Shown here piece after piece: positions 53,201-64,000 of a stretch of DNA of 64,000 nucleotides. The stretch covers positions 34,647,331-34,711,330 of the forward strand of contig OY804583.1 in the NCBI GenBank assembly GCA_963680875.1. Reading direction: 5' to 3'. The translations under genes were made by a program, and so were the position numbers. Positions within the stretch are counted from its first letter, which is position 1, and each line of letters begins with the position of its first letter. This DNA is from Bathymodiolus brooksi (lineage: Eukaryota > Mollusca > Bivalvia > Mytilida > Modiolidae). The notes beneath the pieces are model-generated. The model was not told the DNA's origin, made no database searches, and worked only from the letters and a program-made list of their open reading frames with translations.

Positions 53201-53631
53201 TCATGAGTACCATGGTATCACAATTTAGATGTATTCTCTTTCAATCATGAGTACCATGGTATCACAATTTAGATGTATTCTCTGACAATCATGAGTACCA
53301 TGGTATCACAGTTTAAATGTATTCTCTGTCAATCATGAGTACCATGGTATCACAGTTTAAATGTATTCTCTTTCAATCATGAGTACCATGATATCACAGT
53401 TTAAATGTATTCTGTCAATCATGAGTACCATGGTATCACAGTTTAAATGTATTCTCTGTCAATCATGAGTACCATGGTAACACAGTTTAAATGTATTCTC
53501 TGTCAATCATGAGTACCATGGTATCACACTTTAAATGTATTCTGTGTCAATCATGAGTACCATGGTATCACAGTTTAAATGTATTCTCTGTCAATCATGA
53601 GTACCATGGTATCACAGTTTAAATGTATTCT
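50121..53631 (+). repeat. 1,801-bp tandem duplication (two copies)
   Basis: Markers pair at 1,801 bp: cassette GTAAATC 50234/52035, TTTATATG 50377/52178, TTTAAATTTATTC 50724/52525, CATTAG 50836/52637, the CCCTCTCAATC unit about 50.87/52.67 kb and CACTGTTT about 50.90/52.70 kb. All of these are rare forms in the window, so the homology is secure. Copy 1 has a private 1-bp loss in CACAATTAAATG near 51,466, where copy 2 has CACAATTTAGATG. The copies part near 51,830/53,631, at TTCTCTGTC against TTCTCTTTC. Confidence 0.87.
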
Positions 53632-56600
53632 CTTTCAATCATGAGTACCATGATATCACAGTTTAAATGTATTCTGTCAATCATGAGTACCATGGTATCA
53701 CAGTTTAAATGTATTCTATGTCAATCATGAGTACCATGGTAACACAGTTTAAATGTATTCTGTCAATCATGAGTACCATGGTATCACAGTTTGAATGTAT
53801 TCTCTGTCAATCATGAGTACCATGGTAACACAGTTTAATTGTATTCTCTGTCAATCATGAGTACCATGGTATCACACTTTAAATATATTCTGTGTCAATC
53901 ATGAGTACCATGGTATCACAGTTTAAATGTATTCTGTTAATCATGAGTACCATGGTATCACATTTTAAATGTATTCTATGTCAATCATGAGTACCAGGGT
54001 ATCGCAGTTTAAATGTATTCTCTTTCAATCATGAGTACCATAGTATCACAGTTTAAATGTATTCTCTGTCAATCATGATTACCATGGTATCACAGATTAG
54101 ATGTATTCTCTGTCAATCATGAGTACCATGGTATCACAGATTAAATGTATTCTGTCAGTCATGAGTACCATGGTATCACAGTTTAAATGTATTCTCTGTC
54201 AATCATGAGTACCATGGTAGCACAGTTTAAATGTATTCTGTCATTCATGAGTACCATGGTATCACAGTTTAAATGTATTCTCTGTCAATCATGAGTACCA
54301 TGGTATCACAATTTAAATGTATTCTCTGTCAATCATGAGTACCATGGTATCACAATTTAGATGTATTCTCTTTCAATCATGAGTACCATGGTATCACAAT
54401 TTAGATGTATTCTCTGACAATCATGAGTACTATGGTATCATAGTTTAAATGTATTCTCTGTCAATCATGAGTACCATGGTATCACAATTTAGAGGTATTC
54501 TCTTTCAATCATGAGTACCATGGTATCACAATTTAGATGTATTCTCTGACAATCATGAGTACCATGGTATCATAGTTTAAATGTATTCTCTGTCAATCAT
54601 GAGTACCATGGTATCATAGTTTAAATGTATTCTCTTTCAATCATGAGTACCATGATATCACAGTTTAAATGTATTCTGTCAATCATGAGTACCATGGTAT
54701 CACAGTTTAAATGTATTCTATGTCAATCATGAGTACCATGGTAACACAGTTTAAATGTATTCTGTCAATCATGAGTACCATGGTATCACAGTTTAAATGT
54801 ATTCTCTGTCAATCATGAGTACCATGGTAACACAGTTTAAATGTATTCTCTGTCAATCATGAGTACCATGGTATCACACTTTAAATGTATTCTGTGTCAA
54901 TCATGAGTACCATAGTATCACAGTTTAAATGTATTCTCTGTCAATCATGAGTACCATGGTATCACAGTTTAAATGTATTCTCTTTCAATCATGAGTACCA
55001 TGATATCACAGTTTAAATGTATTCTGTCAATCATGAGTACCATGGTATCACAGCTTAAATGTATTCTATGTCAATCATGAGTACCATGGTAACACAGTTT
55101 AAATGTATTCTGTCAATCATGAGTACCATGGTATCACAGTTTGAATGTATTCTCTGTCAATCATGAGTACCATGGTAACACAGTTTAATTGTATTCTCTG
55201 TCAATCATGAGTACCATGGTATCACACTTTAAATATATTCTGTGTCAATCATGAGTACCATGGTATCACAGTTTAAATGTATTCTGTCAATCATGAGTAC
55301 CATGGTATCACAGTTTAAATGTATTCTATGTCAATCATGAGTACCATGGTATCGCAGTTTAAATGTATTCTCTTTCAATCATGAGTACCATGGTATCACA
55401 GTTTAAATGTATTCTCTTTCAATCATGAGTACTATGGTATCACAGTTTAAATGTATTCTGTCAATCATGAGTACCATGGTATCACAGTTTAAATGTATTC
55501 TCTTTCAATCATGAGTACCATGGTATCACAGTTTAAATGTATTCTCTGTCTATCATGAGTACCATGGTATCACAGTTTAAATGTATTCTCTGTCAATCAT
55601 GAGTACCATGGTATCACAGTTTAAATGTATTCTGTCAATCATGAGTACCATGATTTCACAGTTTAAATGTATTCTCTGTCAATCATGAGTACCATGATTT
55701 CACAGTTTAAATGTATTCTGTGTCAATCATGAGTACCATGGTATCACAGTTTAAATGTATTCTCTGTCAATCATGAGTACAATGGTATCACAGTTTAAAT
55801 GTATTCTCTGTCAATCATGAGTACCATGGTATCGCAGTTTAAATGTATTCTCTTTCAATCATGAGTACCATGGTATCACAGTTTAAGTGTATTCCCTGTC
55901 AATCATGAGCACCATAGTATCACAGTTTAAATGTATTCTCTTTCAATCATGAGTACTATGGTATCACAGTTTAAATGTATTCTGTCAATCATGAGTACCA
56001 TGGTATCACAGTTTAAATGTATTCTCTGTCAATCATGAGTACCATAGTATCACAGTTTAAATGTATTCTCTGTCAATCATGAGTACCATGGTATCACAGT
56101 TTAGATGTATTCTCTGTCAATCATGAGTACCATGGTATCACAGATTAAATGTATTCTGTCAGTCATGAGTACCATGGTATCACAGTTTAAATGTATTCTC
56201 TGTCAATCATGAGTACCATGGTAGCACAGTTTAAATGTATTCTGTCAATCATGAGTACCATGGTATCACAGTTTAAATGTATTCTCTGTCAATCATGAGT
56301 ACCATGGTAACACAGTTTAAATGTATTCTTTGTCAATCATGAGTACCATGGTATCACACTTTAAATGTATTCTGTGTCAATCATGAGTACCATAGTATCA
56401 CAGTTTAAATGTATTCTCTGTCAATCATGAGTACCATGGTATCACAGTTTAAATGTATTCTGTCAATCATGAGTACCATGGTATCACAGCTTAAATGTAT
56501 TCTATGTCAATCATGAGTACCATGGTAACACAGTTTAAATGTATTCTGTCAATCATGAGTACCATGGTATCACAGTTTGAATGTATTCTCTGTCAATCAT

Positions 56601-59600
56601 GAGTACCATGGTAACACAGTTTAATTGTATTCTCTGTCAATCATGAGTACCATGGTATCACACTTTAAATATATTCTGTGTCAATCATGAGTACCATGGT
56701 ATCACAGTTTAAATGTATTCTGTCAATCATGAGTACCATGGTATCACAGTTTAAATGTATTCTATGTCAATCATGAGTACCATGGTATCGCAGTTTAAAT
56801 GTATTCTCTTTCAATCATGAGTACCATGGTATCACAGTTTAAATGTATTCTCTTTCAATCATGAGTACCATGGTATCACAGTTTAAATGTATTCTGTCAA
56901 TCATGAGTACCATGGTATCACAGTTTAAATGTATTCTCTTTCAATCATGAGTACCATGGTATCACAGTTTAAATGTATTCTCTGTCAATCATGAGTACCA
57001 TGGTATCACAGTTTAAATGTATTCTCTGTCAATCATGAGTACCATGGTATCACAGTTTAAATGTATTCTGTCAATCATGAGTACCATGATTTCACAGTTT
57101 AAATGTATTCTCTGTCAATCATGAGTACCATGATTTCACAGTTTAAATGTATTCTGTGTCAATCATGAGTACCATGGTATCACAGTTTAAATGTATTCTC
57201 TGTCAATCATGAGTACAATGGTATCACAGTTTAAATGTATTCTCTGTCAATCATGAGTACCATGGTATCGCAGTTTAAATGTATTCTCTTTCAATCATGA
57301 GTACCATGGTATCACAGTTTAAGTGTATTCCCTGTCAATCATGAGCACCATAGTATCACAGTTTAAATGTATTCTCTTTCAATCATGAGTACTATGGTAT
57401 CACAGTTTAAATGTATTCTGTCAATCATGAGTACCATGGTATCACAGTTTAAATGTATTCTCTGTCAATCATGAGTACCATAGTATCACAGTTTAAATGT
57501 ATTCTCTGTCAATCATGAGTACCATGGTATCACAGTTTAGATGTATTCTCTGTCAATCATGAGTACCATGGTATCACAGATTAAATGTATTCTGTCAGTC
57601 ATGAGTACCATGGTATCACAGTTTAAATGTATTCTCTGTCAATCATGAGTACCATGGTAGCACAGTTTAAATGTATTCTGTCAATCATGAGTACCATGGT
57701 ATCACAATTTAAATGTATTCTCTGTCAATCATGAGTACCATGGTATCACAATTTAGATGTATTCTCTTTCAATCATGAGTACCATGGTATCACAATTTAG
57801 ATGTATTCTCTGACAATCATGAGTACTATGGTATCATAGTTTAAATGTATTCTCTGTCAATCATGAGTACCATGGTATCACAATTTAGATGTATTCTCTT
57901 TCAATCATGAGTACCATGGTATCACAATTTAGATGTATTCTCTGACAATCATGAGTACCATGGTATCACAGTTTAAATGTATTCTCTGTCAATCATGAGT
58001 ACCATGGTACCACAGTTTAAATGTATTCTCTTTCAATCATGAGTACCATGATATCACAGTTTAAATGTATTCTGTCAATCATGGGTACCATGGTATCACA
58101 GTTTAAATGTATTCTATGTCAATCATGAGTACCATGGTAACACAGTTTAAATGTATTCTGTCAATCATGAGTACCATGGTATCACAGTTTAAATGTATTC
58201 TCTGTCAATCATGAGTACCATGGTAACACAGTTTAAATGTATTCTCTGTCAATCATGAGTACCATGGTATCACACTTTAAATGTATTCTGTGTCAATCAT
58301 GAGTACCATGGTATCACAGTTTAAATGTATTCTCTGTCAATCATGAGTACCATGGTATCACAGTTTAAATGTATTCTCTTTCAATCATGAGTACCATGAT
58401 ATCACAGTTTAAATGTATTCTGTCAATCATGAGTACCATGGTATCACAGTTTAAATGTATTCTATGTCAATCATGAGTACCATGGTATCACAGTTTAAAT
58501 GGATTCTCTTTCAATCATGAGTACCATGGTATCACAGTTTAAGTGTATTCCCTGTCAATCATGAGTACCATAATATCACAGTTTAAATGTATTCTCTTTC
58601 AATCATGAGTACTATGGTATCACAGTTTAAATGTATTCTGTCAATCATGAGTACCATGGTATCACAGTTTAAATGTATTCTCTGTCAATCATGAGTACCT
58701 TAGTATCACAGTTTAAATGTATTCTCTGTCAATCATGAGTACCATGGTAGCACAGTTTAAATGTATTCTGTCAATCATGAGTACCATGGTATCACAGTTT
58801 AAATGTATTCTCTGTCAATCATGAGTACCATGGTATCACAATTTAAATGTATTCTCTGTCAATCATGAGTACCATGGTATCACAATTTAGATGTATTCTC
58901 TTTCAATCATGAGTACCATGGTATCACAATTTAGATGTATTCTCTGACAATCATGAGTACTATGGTATCATAGTTTAAATGTATTCTCTGTCAATCATGA
59001 GTACCATGGTATCACAATTTAGATGTATTCTCTTTCAATCATGAGTATCATGGTATCACAATTTAGATGTATTCTCTGACAATCATGAGTACCATGGTAT
59101 CACAGTTTAAATGTATTCTCTGTCAATCATGAGTACCATGGTATCACAGTTTAAATGTATTCTCTGTCAATCATGAGTACCATGGTATCACAGTTTAAGT
59201 GTATTCTCTGTCAATCATGAGTACCATGGTATCACAGTTTAAATGTATTCTCTGTCAATCATGAGTACTATGGTATCACAGTTTAAATGTATTCTGTCAA
59301 TCATGAGTACCATGGTATCACAGTTTAAATGTATTATCTATCAATCATGAGTACCATGGTATCACAGTTTAAATGTATTCTCTGTCAATCATGAGTACCA
59401 TGGTATCACAGTTTAAATGTATTCTGTCAATCATGAGTACCATGGTATCACAGTTTAAATGTATTATCTATCAATCATGAGTACTATGGTATCACAGTTT
59501 AAATGTATTCTCTGCTAATCATGAGTACCATGGTATCACAGTTTAAATGTATTCTCTGTCAATCATGAGTACCATAGTATCACAGTTTAAATGTATTCGG

Positions 59601-59738
59601 TGTCAATCATGATTACCATGGTATCACAGTTTAGATGTATTCTCTGTCAATCATGAGTACCATGGTATCACAGTTTAAATGTATTCTGTGTCAATCATGA
59701 GTACCATGGTATCAGTTTAGATGTATTCTCTTTCAATC
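52015..59738 (+). repeat. Long cassette-free stretch after V2
   Basis: After the CAGG cassette at 52015 no further cassette appears for 7.6 kb. The first 1.6 kb is the second copy of the 1,801-bp duplication. Then come P-like units (TTTAATTG near 53.83 kb, GTAACACAG and CACACTTTAA pairs), a 1,436-bp tandem duplication, and from 58.7 kb units like those at 48.6-49.4 kb (GTAGCACAG, GAGTATCATGG, TTATCTATC, TTCGGTGTC). Private changes include CTGTTAATC near 53.94 kb, AGAGGTATTC near 54.49 kb, CATGGGTACC near 58.08 kb and TGGATTC near 58.50 kb. No other DNA is present. Confidence 0.75.
54745..57704 (+). repeat. 1,436-bp tandem duplication with one lost unit
   Basis: The rare GAGCACCATAG occurs only at 55,907 and 57,343, exactly 1,436 bp apart, and CAGCTTAAATG/TTCTATG pairs at 55051 and 56487. 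Upstream the offset is 1,480 bp (CATAGTATC 54911/56391) because copy 2 lacks one 44-bp unit (a TTCTCTTTC/CATGATATC joint). Copy 1 runs about 54.75-56.27 kb and copy 2 about 56.23-57.70 kb. They part where CACAG faces CACAATTTAAATG. Confidence 0.83.
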
Positions 59739-60364
59739 ATGAGTACCATGGTATCACAGTAAATTAGGAGTACCATGGTATCACAGTTTAGATGCATTCT
59801 CTTTCAATCATGAGTACTATGGTATCACAGTAAATCATGAGTACCATGGTATCACAATTTAGATGTATTCTCTTTCAATCATGAGTACCATGGTATCACA
59901 ATTTAGATGTATTCTCTGACAATCATGAGTACCATGGTATCACAGTTTAAATGTATTCTCTGTCAATCATGAGTACCATGGTATCACAGTTTCAATGTAT
60001 TCTCTGTCAATCATGAGTACTATGGTATCACAGTTTAAATGTATTCTCTGTCAATCATGAGTACCATGGTATCACAGTTTAAATGTATTATCTATCAATC
60101 ATGAGTACTATGGTATCACAGTTTAAATGTATTCTCTGCCAATCATGAGTACCATGGTATCACAGTTTAAATGTATTCTTTGTCAATCATGAGTACCATG
60201 GTATCACAGTTTAAATGTATTCTGTGTCAATCATGATTACCATGGTATCACAGTTTAGATGTATTCTCTGTCAATCATGAGTACCATGGTATCACAGTTT
60301 AAATGTATTCTGTGTCAATCATGAGTACCATGGTATCACAGTTTAGATGTATTCTCTATCAATC
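59739..60364 (+). repeat. Block T2 (626 bp), shortened T block
   Basis: A TTAGG cassette (59739-59836) is followed by the same units as T1 and T3. Two 42-bp units are missing before TTATCTATC near 60.05 kb, which explains the 84-bp difference from 710 bp. A 2-bp-short GGTATCAGTTTAG unit stands just upstream (59709), as before the cassettes at 13470 and 62989. Confidence 0.78.
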
Positions 60365-62988
60365 ATGAGTACCAGGGTATCAAAGTAAATCTGGAGTACC
60401 ATAGTATCACAGTTTGGATGCATTCTCTTTCAATCATGAGTACCATGGTATCACAGTAAATCATGAGTACCATGGTATCACAATTTAGATGTATTCTCTT
60501 TCAATCATGAGTACCATGGTATCACAATTTAGATGTATTCTCTGACAATCATGAGTACCATGGTATCACAGTTTAAATGTATTCTCTGTCAATCATGAGT
60601 ACCATGGTATCACAGTTTAAATGTATTCTCTGTCAATCATGAGTACCATGGTATCACAGTTTAAGTGTATTCTCTGTCAATCATGAGTACCATGGTATCA
60701 CAGTTTAAATGTATTCTGTCAATCATGAGTACTATGGTATCACAGTTTAAATGTATTCTGTCAATCATGAGTACCATGATTTCACAGTTTAAATGTATTC
60801 TCTGTCAATCATGAGTACCATGATTTCACAGTTTAAATGTATTCTCTGTCAATCATGAGTACCATGGTATCACAGTTTAAATGTATTCTCTGTCAATCAT
60901 GAGTACAATGGTATCACAATTTAAATGTATTCTCTGTCAATCATGAGTACTATGGTATCGCAGTTTAAATGTATTCTCTTTCAATCATGAGTACCATGGT
61001 ATCACAGTTTAAGTGTATTCCCTGTCAATCATGAGTACCATAGTATCACAGTTTAAATGTATTCTCTTTCAATCATGAGTACTATGGTATCACAGTTTAA
61101 ATGTATTCTGTCAATCATGAGTACCATGGTATCACAGTTTAAATGTATTCTCTGTCAATCATGAGTCCCATAGTATCACAGTTTAAATGTATTCTCTGTC
61201 AATCATGAGTACCATGGTATCACAGTTTAGATGTATTCTCTGTCAATCATGAGTACCATGGTATCACAGATTAAATGTATTCTGTCAGTCATGAGTACCA
61301 TGGTATCACAGTTTAAATGTATTCTCTGTCAATCATGAGTACCATGGTAGCACAGTTTAAATGTATTCTGTCATTCATGAGTACCATGGTATCACAGTTT
61401 AAATGTATTCTCTGTCAATCATGAGTACCATGGTATCACAATTTAAATGTATTCTCTGTCAATCATTAGTACCATGGTATCACAATTTAGATGTATTCTC
61501 TTTCAATCATGAGTACCATGGTATCACAATTTAGATGTATTCTCTGACAATCATGAGTACTATGGTATCATAGTTTAAATGTATTCTCTGTCAATCATGA
61601 GTACCATGGTATCACAATTTAGATGTATTCTCTGACAATCATGAGTACCATGGTATCACAGTTTAAATGTATTCTCTGTCAATCATGAGTACCATGGTAT
61701 CACAGTTTAAATGTATTCTCTTTCAATCATGAGTACCATGATATCACAGTTTAAATGTATTCTGTCAATCATGAGTACCATGGTATCACAGTTTAAATGT
61801 ATTCTATGTCAATCATGAGTACCATGGTAACACAGTTTAAATGTATTCTGTCAATCATGAATACCATGGTATCACAGTTTAAATGTATTCTCTGTCAATC
61901 ATGAGTACCATGGTAACACAGTTTAAATGTATTCTCTGTCAATCATGAGTACCATGGTATCACACTTTAAATGTATTCTGTGTCAATCATGAGTACCATG
62001 GTATCACAGTTTAAATGTATTCTCTGTCAATCATGAGTACCATGGTATCACAGTTTAAATGTATTCTCTTTCAATCATGAGTACCATGATATCACAGTTT
62101 AAATGTATTCTGTCAATCATGAGTACCATGGTATCACAGTTTAAATGTATTCTATGTCAATCATGAGTACCATGGTAACACAGTTTAAGTGTATTCTGTC
62201 AATCATGAGTACCATGGTATCACAGTTTAAATGTATTCTCTGTCAATCATGAGTACCATGGTAACACAGTTTAAATGTATTCTCAGTCAATCATGAGTAC
62301 CATGGTATCACACTTTAAATGTATTCTGTGTCAATCATGAGTACCATGGTATCACAGTTTAAATGTATTCTGTCAATCATGAGTACCATGGTATCACAGT
62401 TTAAATGTATTCTATGTCAATCATGAGTACCATGGTATCGCAGTTTAAATGTATTCTCTTTCAATCATGAGTACCATGGTATCACAGTTTAAGTGTATTC
62501 CCTGTCAATCATGAGTACCATAGTATCACAGTTTAAATGTATTCTCTGTCAATCTTGAGTACCATAGTATCACAGTTTAAATGTATTCTCTGTCAATCAT
62601 GAGTACCATGGTATCACAGTTTAGATGTATTCTCTGTCAATCATGAGTACCATGGTATCACAGATTAAATGTATTCTGTCAGTCATGAGTACCATGGTAT
62701 CACAGTTTAAATGTATTCTCTGTCAATCATGAGTACCATGGTAGCACAGTTTAAATGTATTCTGTCAATCATGAGTACCATGGTATAACAGTTTAAATGT
62801 ATTCTCTGTCAATCATGAGTACCATAGTATCACAATTTAAATGTATTCGGTGTCAATCATGATTACCATGGTATCACAGTTTAGATGTATTCTCTGTCAA
62901 TCATGAGTACCATGGTATCACAGTTTAAATGTATTCTGTGTCAATCATGAGTACCATGGTATCAGTTTAGATGTATTCTCTATCAATC
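60365..62988 (+). repeat. Block W (2,624 bp)
   Basis: It opens with a CTGG cassette bearing private changes (ATCAAAGTAAATC, CATAGTATC, TTTGGATGC). It continues with an R-like order (CATGATTTC doublet, GTACAATGG, TCGCAG near 60.96 kb, TTCCCTG, GTAGCACAG, TGTCATTC, AATTTAGATG units), then GTAACACAG/CACACTTTAA pairs (61.8-62.3 kb), then TTCGGTGTC and GATTACC units leading to the next TTAGG cassette. Private changes include GAGTCCC near 61.17 kb and TTCTCAGTC near 62.28 kb. Confidence 0.75.
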
Positions 62989-63698
62989 ATGAGTACCATG
63001 GTATCACAGTAAATTAGGAGTACCATGGTATCACAGTTTAGATGCATTCTCTTTCAATCATGAGTACTATGGTATCACAGTAAATCATGAGTACCATGGT
63101 ATCACAATTTAGATGTATTTTCTTTCAATCATGAGTACCATGGTATCACAATTTAGATGTATTCTCTGACAATCATGAGTACCATGGTATCACAGTTTAA
63201 ATGTATTCTCTGTCAATCATGAGTACCATGGTATCACAGTTTCAATGTATTCTCTGTCAATCATGAGTACTATGGTATCACAGTTTAAATGTATTCTGTC
63301 AATCATGAGTACCATGGTATCACAGTTTAAATGTATTCTTGGTCAATCATGAGTACCATGGTATCACAGTTTAAATGTATTCTGTCAATCATGAGTACCA
63401 TGGTATCACAGTTTAAATGTATTATCTATCAATCATGAGTACTATGGTATCACAGTTTAAATGTATTCTCTGCCAATCATGAGTACCATGGTATCACAGT
63501 TTAAATGTATTATTTGTCAATCATGAGTACCATGGTATCACAGTTTAAATGTATTCTGTGTCAATCATGATTACCATGGTATCACAGTTTAGATGTATTC
63601 TCTGTCAATCATGAGTACCATGGTATCACAGTTTAAATGTATTCTGTGTCAATCATGAGTACCATGGTATCACAGTTTAGATGTATTCTCTATCAATC
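62989..63698 (+). repeat. Block T3 (710 bp)
   Basis: A TTAGG cassette (62989-63086) is followed after exactly 710 bp by the CTGG cassette at 63699, the same spacing as T1. A GGTATCAGTTTAG unit precedes it at 62959. Private changes are TTGGTC near 63.34 kb and TATTATTTG near 63.51 kb. Confidence 0.8.
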
Positions 63699-64000
63699 AT
63701 GAGTACCAGGGTATCACAGTAAATCTGGAGTACCATGGTATCACAGTTTAGATGCATTCTCTTTCAATCATGAGTACCATGGTATCACAGTAAATCATGA
63801 GTACCATGGTATCACAATTTAGATGTATTCTCTTTCAATCATGAGTACCATGGTATCACAATTTAGATGTATTCTCTGACAATCATGAGTACCATGGTAT
63901 CACAGTTTAAATGTATTCTCTGTCAATCATGAGTATCATGGTATCACAGTTTAAATGTATTCTCTGTCAATCATGAGTACCATGGTATCACAGTTTAAGT
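63435..64000 (+). repeat. Right-edge block, matches the left edge
   Basis: This is the partner of 1-566 at an offset of 63,434 bp. It has the same run of GATTACC, TTTAGATG, TTCTGTGTC, CCAGGG, GTAAATCTGG, GATGCATTC and AATTTAGATG units. The array is cut by the window edge within a TAAGT unit, so it continues beyond 64,000. Confidence 0.85.

Larger units (their letters stand above)
1..64000 (+). repeat. 44/42-bp satellite array filling the window
   Basis: Every line of the window is made of the same unit of about 44 bp in the same orientation. Each unit carries, in order, ATGAGTACCATGG, TATCACAG, TTTAAATG, TATTC, a short CT/GT-rich stretch and TCAATC. I found no reverse-oriented unit, no insertion of other DNA and no unique spacer. 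The main length forms are 44 bp (TTCTCTGTC, TTCTTTGTC, TTCTGTGTC or TTCTATGTC), 42 bp (TTCTGTC), 43 bp (TTTAATG), 45 bp (one extra T) and 27 bp (GTAAATC, net loss of 17 bp). Composition of the prototype is 13 A, 16 T, 7 G and 8 C. The prototype has stop codons in all six frames, so coding is excluded in general. The arrangement is typical of eukaryotic satellite DNA. I do not recognise the family. Confidence 0.99.

Noticed and set aside
1..64000. CRISPR array
   Set aside because: The units are contiguous, with no unique spacers between conserved repeats. Differences are scattered point changes and short indels, and there are no cas genes.
1..64000. Telomeric, rDNA-spacer or simple-sequence repeat
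   Set aside because: The unit is 44 bp and complex, with no TTAGGG-like hexamer run. The GTAAATTAGGAG in five cassettes is a single local variant, not a telomere repeat. No rRNA sequence is present.
1..64000. Centromere protein B box in the monomer
   Set aside because: The CENP-B box needs CpG-containing TTCG and CGGG elements. The monomer has neither, and the rare CpGs (TCGCAG, TTCGGTG) do not fit the pattern.

Overview
The whole 64 kb window is one uninterrupted tandem array of a short satellite repeat. I see no gene, RNA gene, transposon, CRISPR array or unique sequence. The basic unit is 44 bp (a clean copy is at 1147-1190), about 34% G+C. It alternates with a 42-bp form lacking one CT in the TTCTCTG stretch and, more rarely, with 43-, 45- and 27-bp forms. 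That makes roughly 1,450-1,480 head-to-tail units. Every unit I read points the same way. The monomer has stops in all six frames, so it is not coding.

This is the internal part of a large eukaryotic satellite block, as found in centromeric, pericentromeric, subtelomeric or sex-chromosome heterochromatin and resolved in long-read assemblies. I do not recognise the family and cannot name the species. CpG is nearly absent, apart from one recurring TATCGCAG variant and a few private changes. This fits a genome with CpG methylation, such as a vertebrate, but that is weak evidence.

The array is hierarchical. Left part (about 1-15.1 kb): 42- and 44-bp units with a marker pair (a 43-bp TTTAATG unit, then GAGGACC 66 bp later) recurring at 1774, 4169, 5478, 8053, 10702 and 14109. 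It includes a clean 2,575-bp tandem duplication (about 4.27-9.37 kb). Middle part (15.1-49.5 kb): blocks delimited by a cassette holding two 27-bp truncated units. In order: R1 (1,540 bp), X (1,598), R2 (1,567), P1 (3,544), R3 (1,366), P2 (3,545), Q1 and Q2 (2,888 each), R4 (1,540), P3 (3,501), S1 (4,980), S2. R and P together form a compound unit of about 5 kb present three times. A segment of about 7.9 kb recurs at an offset of about 10.8 kb. A 4,980-bp tandem duplication (37.5-47.6 kb) looks essentially identical between copies. Right part (49.5-64 kb): T, V and W blocks, with a 1,801-bp tandem duplication, a 1,436-bp one, and a 710-bp spacing between two cassette types that occurs twice. 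The first ~560 bp and last ~560 bp of the window are the same block type, so the array very probably continues on both sides.

The picture is of repeated unequal exchange or amplification acting at several scales (44 bp, about 1.5 kb, 2.6-2.9 kb, 5 kb, 10.8 kb). Shared point changes and monomer-sized indels let the copies be ordered. All comparisons were made by eye. Block offsets are exact at the markers I cite, but breakpoints are good only to within about one monomer and identity levels are not computed.
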